A stretch of DNA of 64,000 nt. Source: Streptomyces sedi. GTDB lineage: Bacteria > Actinomycetota > Actinomycetes > Streptomycetales > Streptomycetaceae. This document shows positions 26,208 through 34,152 of the stretch, one piece after another (position 1 is the stretch's first letter; each line of letters starts with the position of its first letter). The notes beneath the pieces are model-generated. The model was not told where the DNA came from and made no database searches. It saw only the letters and a program-made list of their open reading frames with translations. A program made the position numbers and the translations under genes. The stretch spans positions 62,001 through 126,000 of the forward strand of contig NZ_VDGT01000007.1 in NCBI RefSeq assembly GCF_006335015.1, written 5' to 3'.

Positions 26208-27301
26208 ACCGCACGCCCCGCGGGAGGACCCGCGCCCGCACCGCATCGACGAGGGCGCTGGCCCTCGGCGTACTTCTCGCCACCCTGGCCGCCTGCGGCG
26301 GCACCACCAGGGACGACGAGGAGGAACGCGACGACTCCCCCGCCGGCGACGCGACCGCCGACCCCGACGCCGAGTACGCCTCGGACCTGAGCGTCGCGAT
26401 GCTGCCGAAGTCGGTCAACAACCCCTACTTCGAGGCCAGTAGCGAGGGCGCCGAGCAGATCGCCGAGGAGCTGGGCGGCTCCTACGACTACACGGGACCC
26501 TCCGAGGCCTCGGCCTCGTCCCAGCTCTCCTATGTCAACACGCTCAGCCAACAGGCCACGGACGTCCTGCTGTTGTCCGCGAACGACCCCAACGCGCTGT
26601 GCTCGTCGCTGGAGCAGGCGCGCGCGCTGGAGACCGTGGTGGTGACGTTCGACTCCGACGTGGCGCCCGAGTGCCGCGACGTCTTCGTCAGCCAGGTCGA
26701 CGGCGAGGAGGTCGGCCGTTCCCTGCTGGAGATGACCGCCGAACAGATCGGCGGCGAGGGCGAGATCGCCGTCCTCTCCGCGACGGCCAACGCCACCAAC
26801 CAGAACGTCTGGATCGGCATCATGGAGACCGAGCTGGCGGAGAACCCCGACTACGCGGACATCGAACTGGTCGCCACCGCCTACGGGGACGACGAGGACG
26901 AGAAGTCCTTCCGCGAGACCCAGGGCCTTCTCCAGGCCCACCCCGACCTCAGGGCGATCGTCTCCCCCACCACGGTCGGCATCGCCGCCGCCGCGCGCTA
27001 CCTCCAGGGCTCCGAGTACGGCGGCGAGGTGGCGCTCACCGGGCTCGGCACCCCCAACCAGATGCGGGAGTTCGTCGCCGACGGCACGGTCACCGAGTTC
27101 GCGCTGTGGGACCCGACCCAGCTCGGCCAACTCGCCGTCTACGCGGGCGCCGCCGTCTCCTCCGGCATCATCACCGGCGCGGAGGGCGAGACGTTCACCG
27201 CCGGCGAGCTGGGCGAGTACACGGTGGGCGCGGACGGGGTGATCACCCTCGGTCCGCCGACCCGCTTCGACGCGGAGAACATCGACGACTACGACTTCTG
27301 A
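26204..27301 (+). CDS. Sugar-binding lipoprotein, RhaS/LsrB-like
   Basis: A 365-residue periplasmic-binding-protein-fold lipoprotein: lipobox LAAC, then a Asp-rich linker. The mature part resembles LsrB: VAMLPKSVNNPYFEAS, TFDSDVAPECRDVFV, TNQNVW, LGTPNQMREFV, and the C-terminal ENIDDYDF. From memory of the LsrB AI-2 site, the Lys and first Asp are kept, but the second Asp of TDQN is Asn and the Pro-x-Ala pocket reads PTT, so AI-2 is less likely than a sugar such as rhamnose. No kinase, isomerase or rhamnosidase gene is adjacent. ATGA overlap with the permease. Confidence 0.85.
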   Translation: MNRTPRGRTRARTASTRALALGVLLATLAACGGTTRDDEEERDDSPAGDATADPDAEYASDLSVAMLPKSVNNPYFEASSEGAEQIAEELGGSYDYTGPSEASASSQLSYVNTLSQQATDVLLLSANDPNALCSSLEQARALETVVVTFDSDVAPECRDVFVSQVDGEEVGRSLLEMTAEQIGGEGEIAVLSATANATNQNVWIGIMETELAENPDYADIELVATAYGDDEDEKSFRETQGLLQAHPDLRAIVSPTTVGIAAAARYLQGSEYGGEVALTGLGTPNQMREFVADGTVTEFALWDPTQLGQLAVYAGAAVSSGIITGAEGETFTAGELGEYTVGADGVITLGPPTRFDAENIDDYDF

Positions 27302-27305
27302 CGCG

Positions 27306-27367
27306 GCGGTACCCGCGCCGGACCGCCGTTCCCCTGCAGGCGGGCGGCGGTCCGGCGCGGGTACCGC
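27306..27367. terminator. Bidirectional terminator with 23-bp perfect stem
   Basis: Arms 27306-27328 and 27345-27367 match exactly, with a 16-base loop. It lies between the sugar importer operon and the convergent SUKH gene. Confidence 0.9.
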
Positions 27368-27416
27368 AACCGCTGGTCCGGCAGCGCCCCGCCGCCCCCG
27401 GCCGCGGGGAACCGAC

Positions 27417-28061
27417 TCAGTCCACGTCCTCGTCCTCGTCGTCGTCCTCCTCCATGCTCGCGTACCCGGAGTGGAACAGCGCGGAGAAGCTGGGGTACTC
27501 CGTGGTGTCGCCGTACTTCGGTGCGAACTCGTAGGCGGCCCACTCGCCGTCCGGCCCGACATCCGTCGGGTCGAGCAGCCAGTAGTCCTCGCCCCGGGCG
27601 ATCTCGACGCACCGGCGGAACAACAGGACTTCGTCCTCATTGCCGGGTATCGAGTCGTACGTCGCGATCACGCGCCCGCCGGCCTCGCTGTCCCGCATCC
27701 ACACGACACGGCCGCAGGAATGGACACCGTCCACGTAGCCTTCGAGGCGCGTCCACCCGTCGCTTGCCTGGAAGAACCCCCGCAGGCCGGGTGGGAACCG
27801 CACTCCGAGCCGCTCCTCGGCCGCCGCCAGGGCCTCCTCCCGAGCGGGGGTCTCGCCCAACCACGGCTGGACCCGCCCCCCTCGCTCCAGGACCTCCAGC
27901 TGATCGTCGTCCAGCAGATCGACCAGTTCGTCGCCGTCGGCACGAACCCTCGCGTACAGCTCGCCGTACCGCTCCAGAAAGGCACGCCACTCCTCCGGCG
28001 TGGTCGGAACCCCGGCAACTTCGTTCTCCGCGGACGTGGTTGTCTCACTCATGCCGATCAT
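27417..28061 (-). CDS. SMI1/KNR4 (SUKH) family protein
   Basis: A 214-residue cytosolic protein. The SUKH core is at residues 75-105: EALAAAEERLGVRFPPGLR followed by FFQASDGW. The C-terminal tail is a run of Asp/Glu. SUKH proteins often act as immunity proteins against contact-dependent or secreted nuclease toxins, but many stand-alone actinobacterial members have no known partner, and I see no toxin gene beside this one. The start may also be the ATG three codons inside (28052). Confidence 0.8.
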   Translation of the reverse strand: MIGMSETTTSAENEVAGVPTTPEEWRAFLERYGELYARVRADGDELVDLLDDDQLEVLERGGRVQPWLGETPAREEALAAAEERLGVRFPPGLRGFFQASDGWTRLEGYVDGVHSCGRVVWMRDSEAGGRVIATYDSIPGNEDEVLLFRRCVEIARGEDYWLLDPTDVGPDGEWAAYEFAPKYGDTTEYPSFSALFHSGYASMEEDDDEDEDVD

Positions 28062-28297
28062 GGTGCCAGGCAGCCGTCCCGCTCCCGCCGCCGGTGGCCG
28101 CCGGCCGGCACGGGTCGATGCCCTTCATGGTCATCGCGGCGTAGCCGACCTCGATCAGCGGATAAGGTCACACCCCCGTGTTCGCCGGTTACGGGGGCGC
28201 CACGCCGACGCGCACCCTCGCGCACCCCCGTGACCGCTTACTACCGCGTCGCGTTTCCGCCGAGTACGACTCACCCCGCCCCGTTGAGGAGTCCCTC

Positions 28298-28984
28298 ATG
28301 CCCGCTGTTCTCAGGCCCGTCCTCGATCTTCTGACCATACGCGGCACCGTCACCGAGGCGGAGCAACTCACCGCTCGGATGCGCCGGTTGCGCATCGAGA
28401 GCGGGCAACTGGCCGGCCTGGAGGTCCGGCCGGGCCAGCAGGTGCGCGTCCTGGTCGGCGGACTCACCCTCCGCACGTACTCGATCTGGCACCACGACCC
28501 GTCCGGCGTCGTCGAGTTGTGCGTACTGAACCACGCGGGAGGCGGACCGGGCGCCGGATGGGGCCGTGCCGTCGCGCCGGGCGAACAGGTGCGGCTGCGG
28601 CGCCCCGAGGGCACCTTCATGCTGCGCCCCGATGCCGCCCGCCACTTCTTCGTCGGCGACGAGACGGCCTCGGTCGCGTTCGGTGCGATGCTCGCGGCAC
28701 TGCCCGGGGAAGCCGTCGTCTCCGGGTGTATCGAGACGGCGACAGCCGCGGACCGGCTGCCCCTGGCGGGCAGCGACCGGCTGGACTGGGTGGTCCGGGG
28801 CGAGACGTCACTGCCCGACGCGGTACGACGACTCGCTCCCGAGCCCGGTGGGATCGCGTATGTCGCGGGGGAGGCACGGGACGTGCAGGCAGTGCGGCAG
28901 GTGCTCGTCAGGGAGGCGGGCTGGGACCGGCGCGCGGTCCTGACCAAACCGTTCTGGACGCCGGGCAAGAAGGGCATGGAATGA
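28298..28984 (+). CDS. Siderophore-interacting protein-like FAD-binding reductase
   Basis: A 228-residue flavoprotein of the SIP/ferredoxin-reductase class. RTYSIWHHDPSG (about residues 53-64) is the RxY(T/S) FAD isoalloxazine motif, GPGAGWGRAVAPGEQVRLRRP matches the SIP phosphate-binding region, and FVGDETASVAF begins the NAD(P)H domain. The family reduces ferric siderophores or other electron acceptors in the cytosol. It is a little short for the family. ATG at 28298 with GAGGAG eight bases upstream. No siderophore genes are adjacent. Confidence 0.82.
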   Translation: MPAVLRPVLDLLTIRGTVTEAEQLTARMRRLRIESGQLAGLEVRPGQQVRVLVGGLTLRTYSIWHHDPSGVVELCVLNHAGGGPGAGWGRAVAPGEQVRLRRPEGTFMLRPDAARHFFVGDETASVAFGAMLAALPGEAVVSGCIETATAADRLPLAGSDRLDWVVRGETSLPDAVRRLAPEPGGIAYVAGEARDVQAVRQVLVREAGWDRRAVLTKPFWTPGKKGME

Positions 28985-29017
28985 CGGCCGGGTCGTGCTC
29001 CTCCGTCCGCCACTCGC

Positions 29018-29761
29018 CTAACAGGCCGTGTCGACCCGTCGCGCGAGGCCGCTCGGGGCGAGTCCCCGCGCGACGCGGGAGACGTCCTCCGGGTGGTCGG
29101 TGTGCAGGACCCACGCGGCGCACCGGCTCCGCGCCAGGTAGTCGGCGGCCTGCGCGTCGATGATCGGCGGGGCCCCCGCGGCCTGCCAGCCCAGCGAGGC
29201 CGTCGCCAGCTGGCGCAGGCTCAACCGGCCCGGCAGGTCCAGGAGGTTGGGGCCCAGCGAGTTGAGCCGGGAGAAGTGCTTGAACGTGCAGGCGACGCGG
29301 GAGCGCGAGTGGTAGGTGGCGGCGGCCCACAGGGAGTCCGTGGTGGCGAAGTCGGTCGAGGGGAGCAGGGTGCAGACCCGATGGCCGGCCAGCGCGTCCG
29401 GCAACTCGGTGGGGTGGTCGACCAGGGTGGAGCGATGGGCGGAGTTCCGGCGGAGCCAGTGCTGGATGACCTTCGACTGGGCGGCGACGACCTGGGCGCC
29501 GATGTCGGCCACCGCCTCGTCGTCCACGTTCAGCCTGCGGGCCAGGTCGGTCAGCAGATAGGCGCCGGCGCCGCTGGGGACGAGCACGACCCTGACGTCG
29601 CGGGCCAGCGCGCCGACGGTGCGCAGCAGCCGGCCGAAGAGGTCCGGGTCGATGCCGAAGTCGCGGTAGGCGCAGGAGGAGTAGGACTCGATCCGCCCCA
29701 TTCTTCTCGTCGTTCCGTATCCGGGGAATCTGACGCAGATGACCTGTTCGTCACAGGGCAT
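29018..29761 (-). CDS. Divergent amino acid kinase fold protein, UMP kinase-like
   Basis: A 247-residue protein from the ATG at 29761. It resembles uridylate kinase by pattern: VRVVLVPSGAGAYLLTDLA where UMP kinases have a VGGGN loop, LLPSTDFATTDSLWAAATYHS (compare the FTTDTAA segment), and IIDAQAADYLARSR (compare VMDATA). The glycine loop is degenerate, so activity is doubtful. It overlaps the upstream Nudix fusion gene by eleven bases, which implies translational coupling and a shared role. Function unknown. Confidence 0.55.
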   Translation of the reverse strand: MPCDEQVICVRFPGYGTTRRMGRIESYSSCAYRDFGIDPDLFGRLLRTVGALARDVRVVLVPSGAGAYLLTDLARRLNVDDEAVADIGAQVVAAQSKVIQHWLRRNSAHRSTLVDHPTELPDALAGHRVCTLLPSTDFATTDSLWAAATYHSRSRVACTFKHFSRLNSLGPNLLDLPGRLSLRQLATASLGWQAAGAPPIIDAQAADYLARSRCAAWVLHTDHPEDVSRVARGLAPSGLARRVDTAC

Positions 29762-31655
29762 CGACGCTCCGCAGCAGCATCGCGAAAGCGGGGGTCTTCT
29801 CCGTGAGTTCGTCAAGACCCGCGCGGTCCACCCATCGGTACTCCTCCAACTCGGAGCGTGCCAGCAGAATGCGCGGGATCTCCGGGGTGGTGTGGCGGAA
29901 AAGGAACCAGAGGTGGTCGGAGACCCCGTAGCGGCACTCCTGCCCCTCCCTCAGCATTCCTCGGAACATCAGTTGGAGGGCGGTCGTCTCGATGCCGACC
30001 TCCTCGTGGAGTTCGCGTCGGGCGGCGAGCAGTCCCGACTCCCCCCATTCGCAGTGGCCGGCCGGAATGCTCCACCGCCCCTCGTTCGGGGGCTTGGTCT
30101 TTCTGACCACCAGCACGCGGTCGCCGTGCCGCACCACGACGCCGGCGGAGACGTGGGCCGGGCGGTTTCCGTTGTCGATGACGACGTTCGGACCCGCGTG
30201 GTCGATCCGGGCCGGCCGGACGAAGATTCGGTGCTGGTTCATTCCGTCCCTCGTGCTGTTTCCGGTTCTGGTGGGAGCGACGTCGTTTCCCTCGATGGCC
30301 GCGAGACCGACCGAGAAGCGGTCGAGAACCTCCTGCGCCGTGTTTCTCGCGGCGGGTTCGGGGAGAAGGCTGAACAACTGCTCCCGGTGGTCGGAGATCT
30401 TCCGCGGGGCGTCGGGGACCGCGAGGAGCCAGCGGGCCAGTTCGCCGGTGCCACGCGCGGTCAAAGCGGCGACGGCCGCGCGGCTCGGGAACCGTTCCGA
30501 CCGGTCCGCCATCCAGCTGTCCAGAAACCCGTTGATCCGTGCGACCAGCGGCGCGTCGGTCAGTTCGTACCCGAAGCGGTACAGGTTGTCCGCGTAGTCG
30601 AGTCGGCCGGGAAAGATCTGGAGATAGGTCAGCTTCCGCAGCCCGCGTATCTTCACTCCCGGGTGCGACTGGGTGAACGCCACCGTGCGGAGGGCGGTGT
30701 CGGCGGGGAGTTCCAGGGTGTTCCAGAGTTTGTCGAGACCGGTGAGGATGCGGACGCCCCGGCGCAGCATGTCCGTCTCGGGGTCCGCTATCTGCTGGCC
30801 CTCCGGCTTCACCGCCGTGGGAACGCGGGCCTCCCCGGCGGACTGCCGGCGCAGCGTGGGATGGGAGACGACGAGCGGCGAGACGTGCGCTATCTCGACC
30901 TTTTCCAGGTTCCTGCCGTTTCTCGCGATGATTCCGGCCAGGAAGTCGGAGGTCTGCGAGGTGGTGCTGACGATGGTCAGCCGGTCCTTTCGTGTCGCCC
31001 GGATCTTGTGTTCCAGCCGCACGTCGGCCTCGGAGAACCGGGAGGTGACCCGGAACCTGACCACCGCCCTCGCCTCGATCTCCGAGGCCAGCGAGTCGAG
31101 TTCCTCGCGGGGAACGAAAGCGGAGAGTGCGTGTGTCAGCACCAGCCGCCGGTAACTCTCGTCCTCCGCCGCCCTGCTGGCCAGCTCGGTGAGGCAGGAG
31201 GAGTCGAAGTCGAATATCTCGATCGCGTGCCCGTGGTACTGGTACCCGAGGACGAACACCCCGCACTCCGACGGCGTGGCGTCCACCTGGGTGCTCCAGC
31301 CGCTTCGGCGGAGTTCGGCGAGAAGCCGCAACCCGAGGAACGCCTCCCGGAGTTCCTCGCAGTCGAGTTCCTGGCCGCGGGTGACCCTCGCGTTCAGGAT
31401 CTCGTAGATCTGCCCGATGCGCCGGTTGTGCCTGGCTCTCCGCACGGTCGCGGTCGTGATCTGACCGAAGGCAACCGTTGTGAGTATTCCCTGCGTGAAA
31501 CTGCCCACGTAGCTGGTGGCGAACGCGCGCACGGCCCCCACGAAGAGGGACGACGCCTGGATGGTCAGGATCAGCGAAACGGCCATGAGGGGGATGGCGT
31601 TTCGGGCGGCGAAAGCGGTGAGGCTGCGCCAGGTCTTTCCCGGCCCAATGGTCAC
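29751..31655 (-). CDS. Membrane-anchored protein with C-terminal Nudix hydrolase domain
   Basis: A 634-residue fusion. Two hydrophobic segments (about residues 19-40 and 44-68) anchor the N-terminus. Residues about 90-460 form a large domain I do not recognise. The C-terminus, from NQHRIFVRPARIDH on, is a Nudix hydrolase with a full Nudix box at about 533-556: GHCEWGE, then RELHEEVGIE. Nudix enzymes cleave nucleoside diphosphate-linked compounds. The GTG start at 31655 has no strong ribosome binding site. The downstream UMP kinase-like gene overlaps its end. Base composition looks slightly lower in GC than its neighbours. The fusion is unusual. Confidence 0.7.
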   Translation of the reverse strand: MTIGPGKTWRSLTAFAARNAIPLMAVSLILTIQASSLFVGAVRAFATSYVGSFTQGILTTVAFGQITTATVRRARHNRRIGQIYEILNARVTRGQELDCEELREAFLGLRLLAELRRSGWSTQVDATPSECGVFVLGYQYHGHAIEIFDFDSSCLTELASRAAEDESYRRLVLTHALSAFVPREELDSLASEIEARAVVRFRVTSRFSEADVRLEHKIRATRKDRLTIVSTTSQTSDFLAGIIARNGRNLEKVEIAHVSPLVVSHPTLRRQSAGEARVPTAVKPEGQQIADPETDMLRRGVRILTGLDKLWNTLELPADTALRTVAFTQSHPGVKIRGLRKLTYLQIFPGRLDYADNLYRFGYELTDAPLVARINGFLDSWMADRSERFPSRAAVAALTARGTGELARWLLAVPDAPRKISDHREQLFSLLPEPAARNTAQEVLDRFSVGLAAIEGNDVAPTRTGNSTRDGMNQHRIFVRPARIDHAGPNVVIDNGNRPAHVSAGVVVRHGDRVLVVRKTKPPNEGRWSIPAGHCEWGESGLLAARRELHEEVGIETTALQLMFRGMLREGQECRYGVSDHLWFLFRHTTPEIPRILLARSELEEYRWVDRAGLDELTEKTPAFAMLLRSVDAL

Positions 31656-31821
31656 GGTGATGGGTCCGATCCGTCTCGGGAAGTGCCTCTCCGACGGGTT
31701 CCGTTCGGCCTGTTCGACGCGGCACCTGGCTCGGCACCCGCTGAACGGGCAAGACCTACCAGCCGCGTGCGGGTGCGCACAAGGGCGCGTGGGTGCGGGA
31801 GCGGGGGGTAGAGCTGCCGGT

Positions 31822-32646
31822 GTGCCGGAGGAGTACGCGTACCCCTATCGTCAGGGGCTTGTGTCATCGGGTCGCTTCCCCTCGTTGACGTCCGGGGTGT
31901 CCGAGGTGCTCGCCGACCGGCTGCCCTCCCGGGCCTGGGACGTGGTGGTGGATCTCGGCTGTGGGGACGGCGGGCTGAGCCGTCGGCTGGCCGACCGCCT
32001 GACGGTCTCGGCCGGCTGGATACTCCTCGACCGCGACCGGAGACTGCTGGACGAGGCCCGTCGCGTCCTCTCCGCGCGGGTCGAGCGGGTGGTGCCGGTG
32101 GTGGCCCATCTCGGCGCCACGCCGCTGGCGCGGGACCTCTCACCGGCGAGGTCGCTCGTTCTGGTGTCCCATGTGCTCTACTACCTGCACCCCTGGCAGC
32201 CCGTCATGCGGGGGCTGATCGAACGGGCGCGCGGGAGCCGACCGCCGGCCGTCATCGTGGTCGTCCTCCACAGTCACCGCTCCGACTCCTATGTGCTGCG
32301 CCACGGCGTCCGGGTCTCGCGCGGCGAGGCGGAGCCGAGGATGGCGCACGCCGAGGAGTTCGCGGCGTGGCTGGCGGAACGGGACGTTTCCTGGGCGCGG
32401 CACCGGGTCTCGGTGTCGTACCGGCCCACCACCCGCCCGATCGGCGTCGGGCTGCGGACGCTCGCCGAGGAGGACGGCGCACTCCGTTCGCTGCTGCGGA
32501 TGTTGGGCCACGCCGATCCCCTCGCCGTGGAGCCGTCCGTCCTGGCGGCGTTCCAGCGCGTCGTGGCCCGGGACGGCCGCGGGCGACCGCCCGTGTTCGA
32601 GTTCCACGACGAGGTCTTCCTTCTGCACGGCGGGCGGGGTGCGTAG
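31822..32646 (+). CDS. SAM-dependent methyltransferase-like protein
   Basis: A 274-residue protein. VVVDLGCGDGGLSRRLADR is the SAM-binding motif I, WILLDRDRRLLDEA the acidic motif, and VLVSHVLYYLHPW resembles the post-motif segment of histamine N-methyltransferase-like enzymes. I used the GTG at 31822, because YAYPYRQGL precedes the fold as in related proteins; GTG 31861 is an alternative. It is divergent from the Nudix fusion gene, with about 166 bases between. The substrate is unknown. Confidence 0.68.
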   Translation: MPEEYAYPYRQGLVSSGRFPSLTSGVSEVLADRLPSRAWDVVVDLGCGDGGLSRRLADRLTVSAGWILLDRDRRLLDEARRVLSARVERVVPVVAHLGATPLARDLSPARSLVLVSHVLYYLHPWQPVMRGLIERARGSRPPAVIVVVLHSHRSDSYVLRHGVRVSRGEAEPRMAHAEEFAAWLAERDVSWARHRVSVSYRPTTRPIGVGLRTLAEEDGALRSLLRMLGHADPLAVEPSVLAAFQRVVARDGRGRPPVFEFHDEVFLLHGGRGA

Positions 32647-32760
32647 ACGGCGGAGCCGCGGCGCGCCGTCAGGACGGGGTGCGGCAGCGGCGTTCCGTGC
32701 CGGGCGCACCGCCGCCCCCACTTCGGCGCGGGGCAACTCGACGGCTCCTCACGACCACGA

Positions 32761-33336
32761 CTACGACTTCTGACGCGGCGGGACCGCGTCGGGCCGCCGC
32801 CTCCTGGCCCGGTAGGCGGCGGCCTTGACGCGGTTCCCGCAGCCGTCCATCCCGCACCACGCGCGCCGGGCCCCGCGCGACTGGTCGAGATACAGCCGGG
32901 TGCAGCTCTCGCGCCCGCACTCCTTGAGGCGGGCGCCGGGGTCGGCCAGCACGGCGATCCCGCTTCTGGCCAGGCCGGCCAGCACCGCGCCCAGGTCCCC
33001 CGTGATCCGCGCCCCCGCGTCGCTCAGGCGGAGCGCGGGGGGCGGCCCGGCGGCGGACACGTTGACCGTCTCCAGGGCGGCCGGGTGGAACGGGCGCTCC
33101 CGCACGCGGTCGAGCGCGAGCCGGTAGAGCGCCTCGCGCAGCGCCAACGCGCTCTCGAAGAGGCCGTCGCGCTCCGAGCCGCCCCCGGTGAGCCGGTCGG
33201 GAAGCCCCGGGCACTCCCCCACCCAGCGCTCCAGCGCCGCCGGGTCGGTCAGCAGGTCGACGGGCGCGTCCCGGCGGGAGAGCACGGTGCCGGTGAGGTC
33301 GAGCGACGGATCGCCGCTGACGAACGAGAACATCAC
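32761..33336 (-). CDS. CGNR zinc-finger (ABATE domain) regulator
   Basis: A 191-residue protein. The N-terminal ABATE-type domain begins FVSGDPSLDLTGTV, and the C-terminal CGNR finger has C-x4-C ECGRESCTRLYLDQSR, then WCGMDGCGNRVKAAAYRAR. The family is thought to be DNA-binding regulators of detoxification or stress genes. It is divergent from a HAD hydrolase gene, with a 10-bp inverted repeat between the starts, a frequent arrangement for a regulator and its target. Confidence 0.88.
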   Translation of the reverse strand: MMFSFVSGDPSLDLTGTVLSRRDAPVDLLTDPAALERWVGECPGLPDRLTGGGSERDGLFESALALREALYRLALDRVRERPFHPAALETVNVSAAGPPPALRLSDAGARITGDLGAVLAGLARSGIAVLADPGARLKECGRESCTRLYLDQSRGARRAWCGMDGCGNRVKAAAYRARRRRPDAVPPRQKS

Positions 33337-33348
33337 GTCACCATCTTG

Positions 33349-33384
33349 ACCGGTGACGGGCGACGGGGCAACATCGTCACCGGT
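33349..33384. promoter_or_regulatory. Inverted repeat between CGNR and HAD genes
   Basis: ACCGGTGACG (33349-33358) and CGTCACCGGT (33375-33384) are perfect inverted arms, 16 bases apart, inside the 76-bp divergent promoter region. Candidate operator of the CGNR protein. Confidence 0.55.
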
Positions 33385-33412
33385 TCAACCAGTTACGCGA
33401 AGGAGGCCGTTG

Positions 33413-34144
33413 ATGGGCGGGGCCCCCGAGGAACCCCGGAGGGTCGTCACGGGCACCCGAGGGGTCGAGGGCGTGGAGGCCGTCGTGCTGGACGTCCTCG
33501 GCACGCTGGTCGACGAGCCCGGCGGGCTGCGGGCGGCGATCCGCGAGGTCGCGCCCTCGGTGGACGAGGCGTCCGTCGAGGCACTGCTCTCGCTCTGGCA
33601 GCGCCATGTGGCACACGAGCAGCGACGCATCGCGGCAGGTCGGCGCCCCTGGGCCACCACCACGACTCTCGACGGCGAGGCGGCGCGACGAGTCGCCGAC
33701 GGACTCGGACTCGGCGACCCCCACACCCTCGCCCGCCTGGCCACGGCCAGCCGACGGCTGCCCCCCTGGCACGACTCCGTCGACGCCCTGGCCCGCCTCT
33801 CCCGGCGGTTCCCCGTGCTCGCCCTCTCCCACGCCGACCACACCGCGCTGCTCGGACTGAACGCCCACGCCGGCCTGCGATGGCACCAGGCCCTCTCCGC
33901 CGAGACCGTCCGGGCCTACAAGCCGGCCCCCGAGGTCTACCGACTCGCCGTCGACACCGCCGGGATGCCGCCCGCACGTGTGCTGATGGTCGCCGCCCAC
34001 GCGTGGGACCTGCGCGGGGCGCGGGCGGTGGGCATGTCCACCGCCCATGTCAGCCGGCCGGTCGGCGATCCGCCGTGCCCGTCGGACGACTTCGACCTGC
34101 GCGTGGACGGCCTGCACGCGCTGGCCACCGCGCTGGGCGCCTGA
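33413..34144 (+). CDS. HAD superfamily hydrolase, haloacid dehalogenase type II-like
   Basis: A 243-residue protein. HAD motif I is VVLDVLGTLVDE, motif II LALSHAD, motif III lysine in RAYKPAPEVY, and motif IV MVAAHAWDLRGARAVG, which matches L-2-haloacid dehalogenases (VAAHxWD). ATG at 33413 with AGGAGG seven bases upstream; the longer open frame lacks similarity. It is divergent from the CGNR regulator gene and convergent with the MerR gene. Dehalogenase activity is likely by family, not proved. Confidence 0.87.
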   Translation: MGGAPEEPRRVVTGTRGVEGVEAVVLDVLGTLVDEPGGLRAAIREVAPSVDEASVEALLSLWQRHVAHEQRRIAAGRRPWATTTTLDGEAARRVADGLGLGDPHTLARLATASRRLPPWHDSVDALARLSRRFPVLALSHADHTALLGLNAHAGLRWHQALSAETVRAYKPAPEVYRLAVDTAGMPPARVLMVAAHAWDLRGARAVGMSTAHVSRPVGDPPCPSDDFDLRVDGLHALATALGA

Positions 34145-34152
34145 GCCGCGCC

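Noticed and set aside
26204..27301. Assignment of the binding protein as the AI-2 receptor LsrB
   Set aside because: Two pocket positions recalled from LsrB differ and no lsrK/lsrF-type genes are adjacent; a sugar ligand is at least as likely.
27417..28061. Toxin-immunity pair based on the SUKH protein
   Set aside because: No polymorphic toxin or nuclease gene is next to it on either side.
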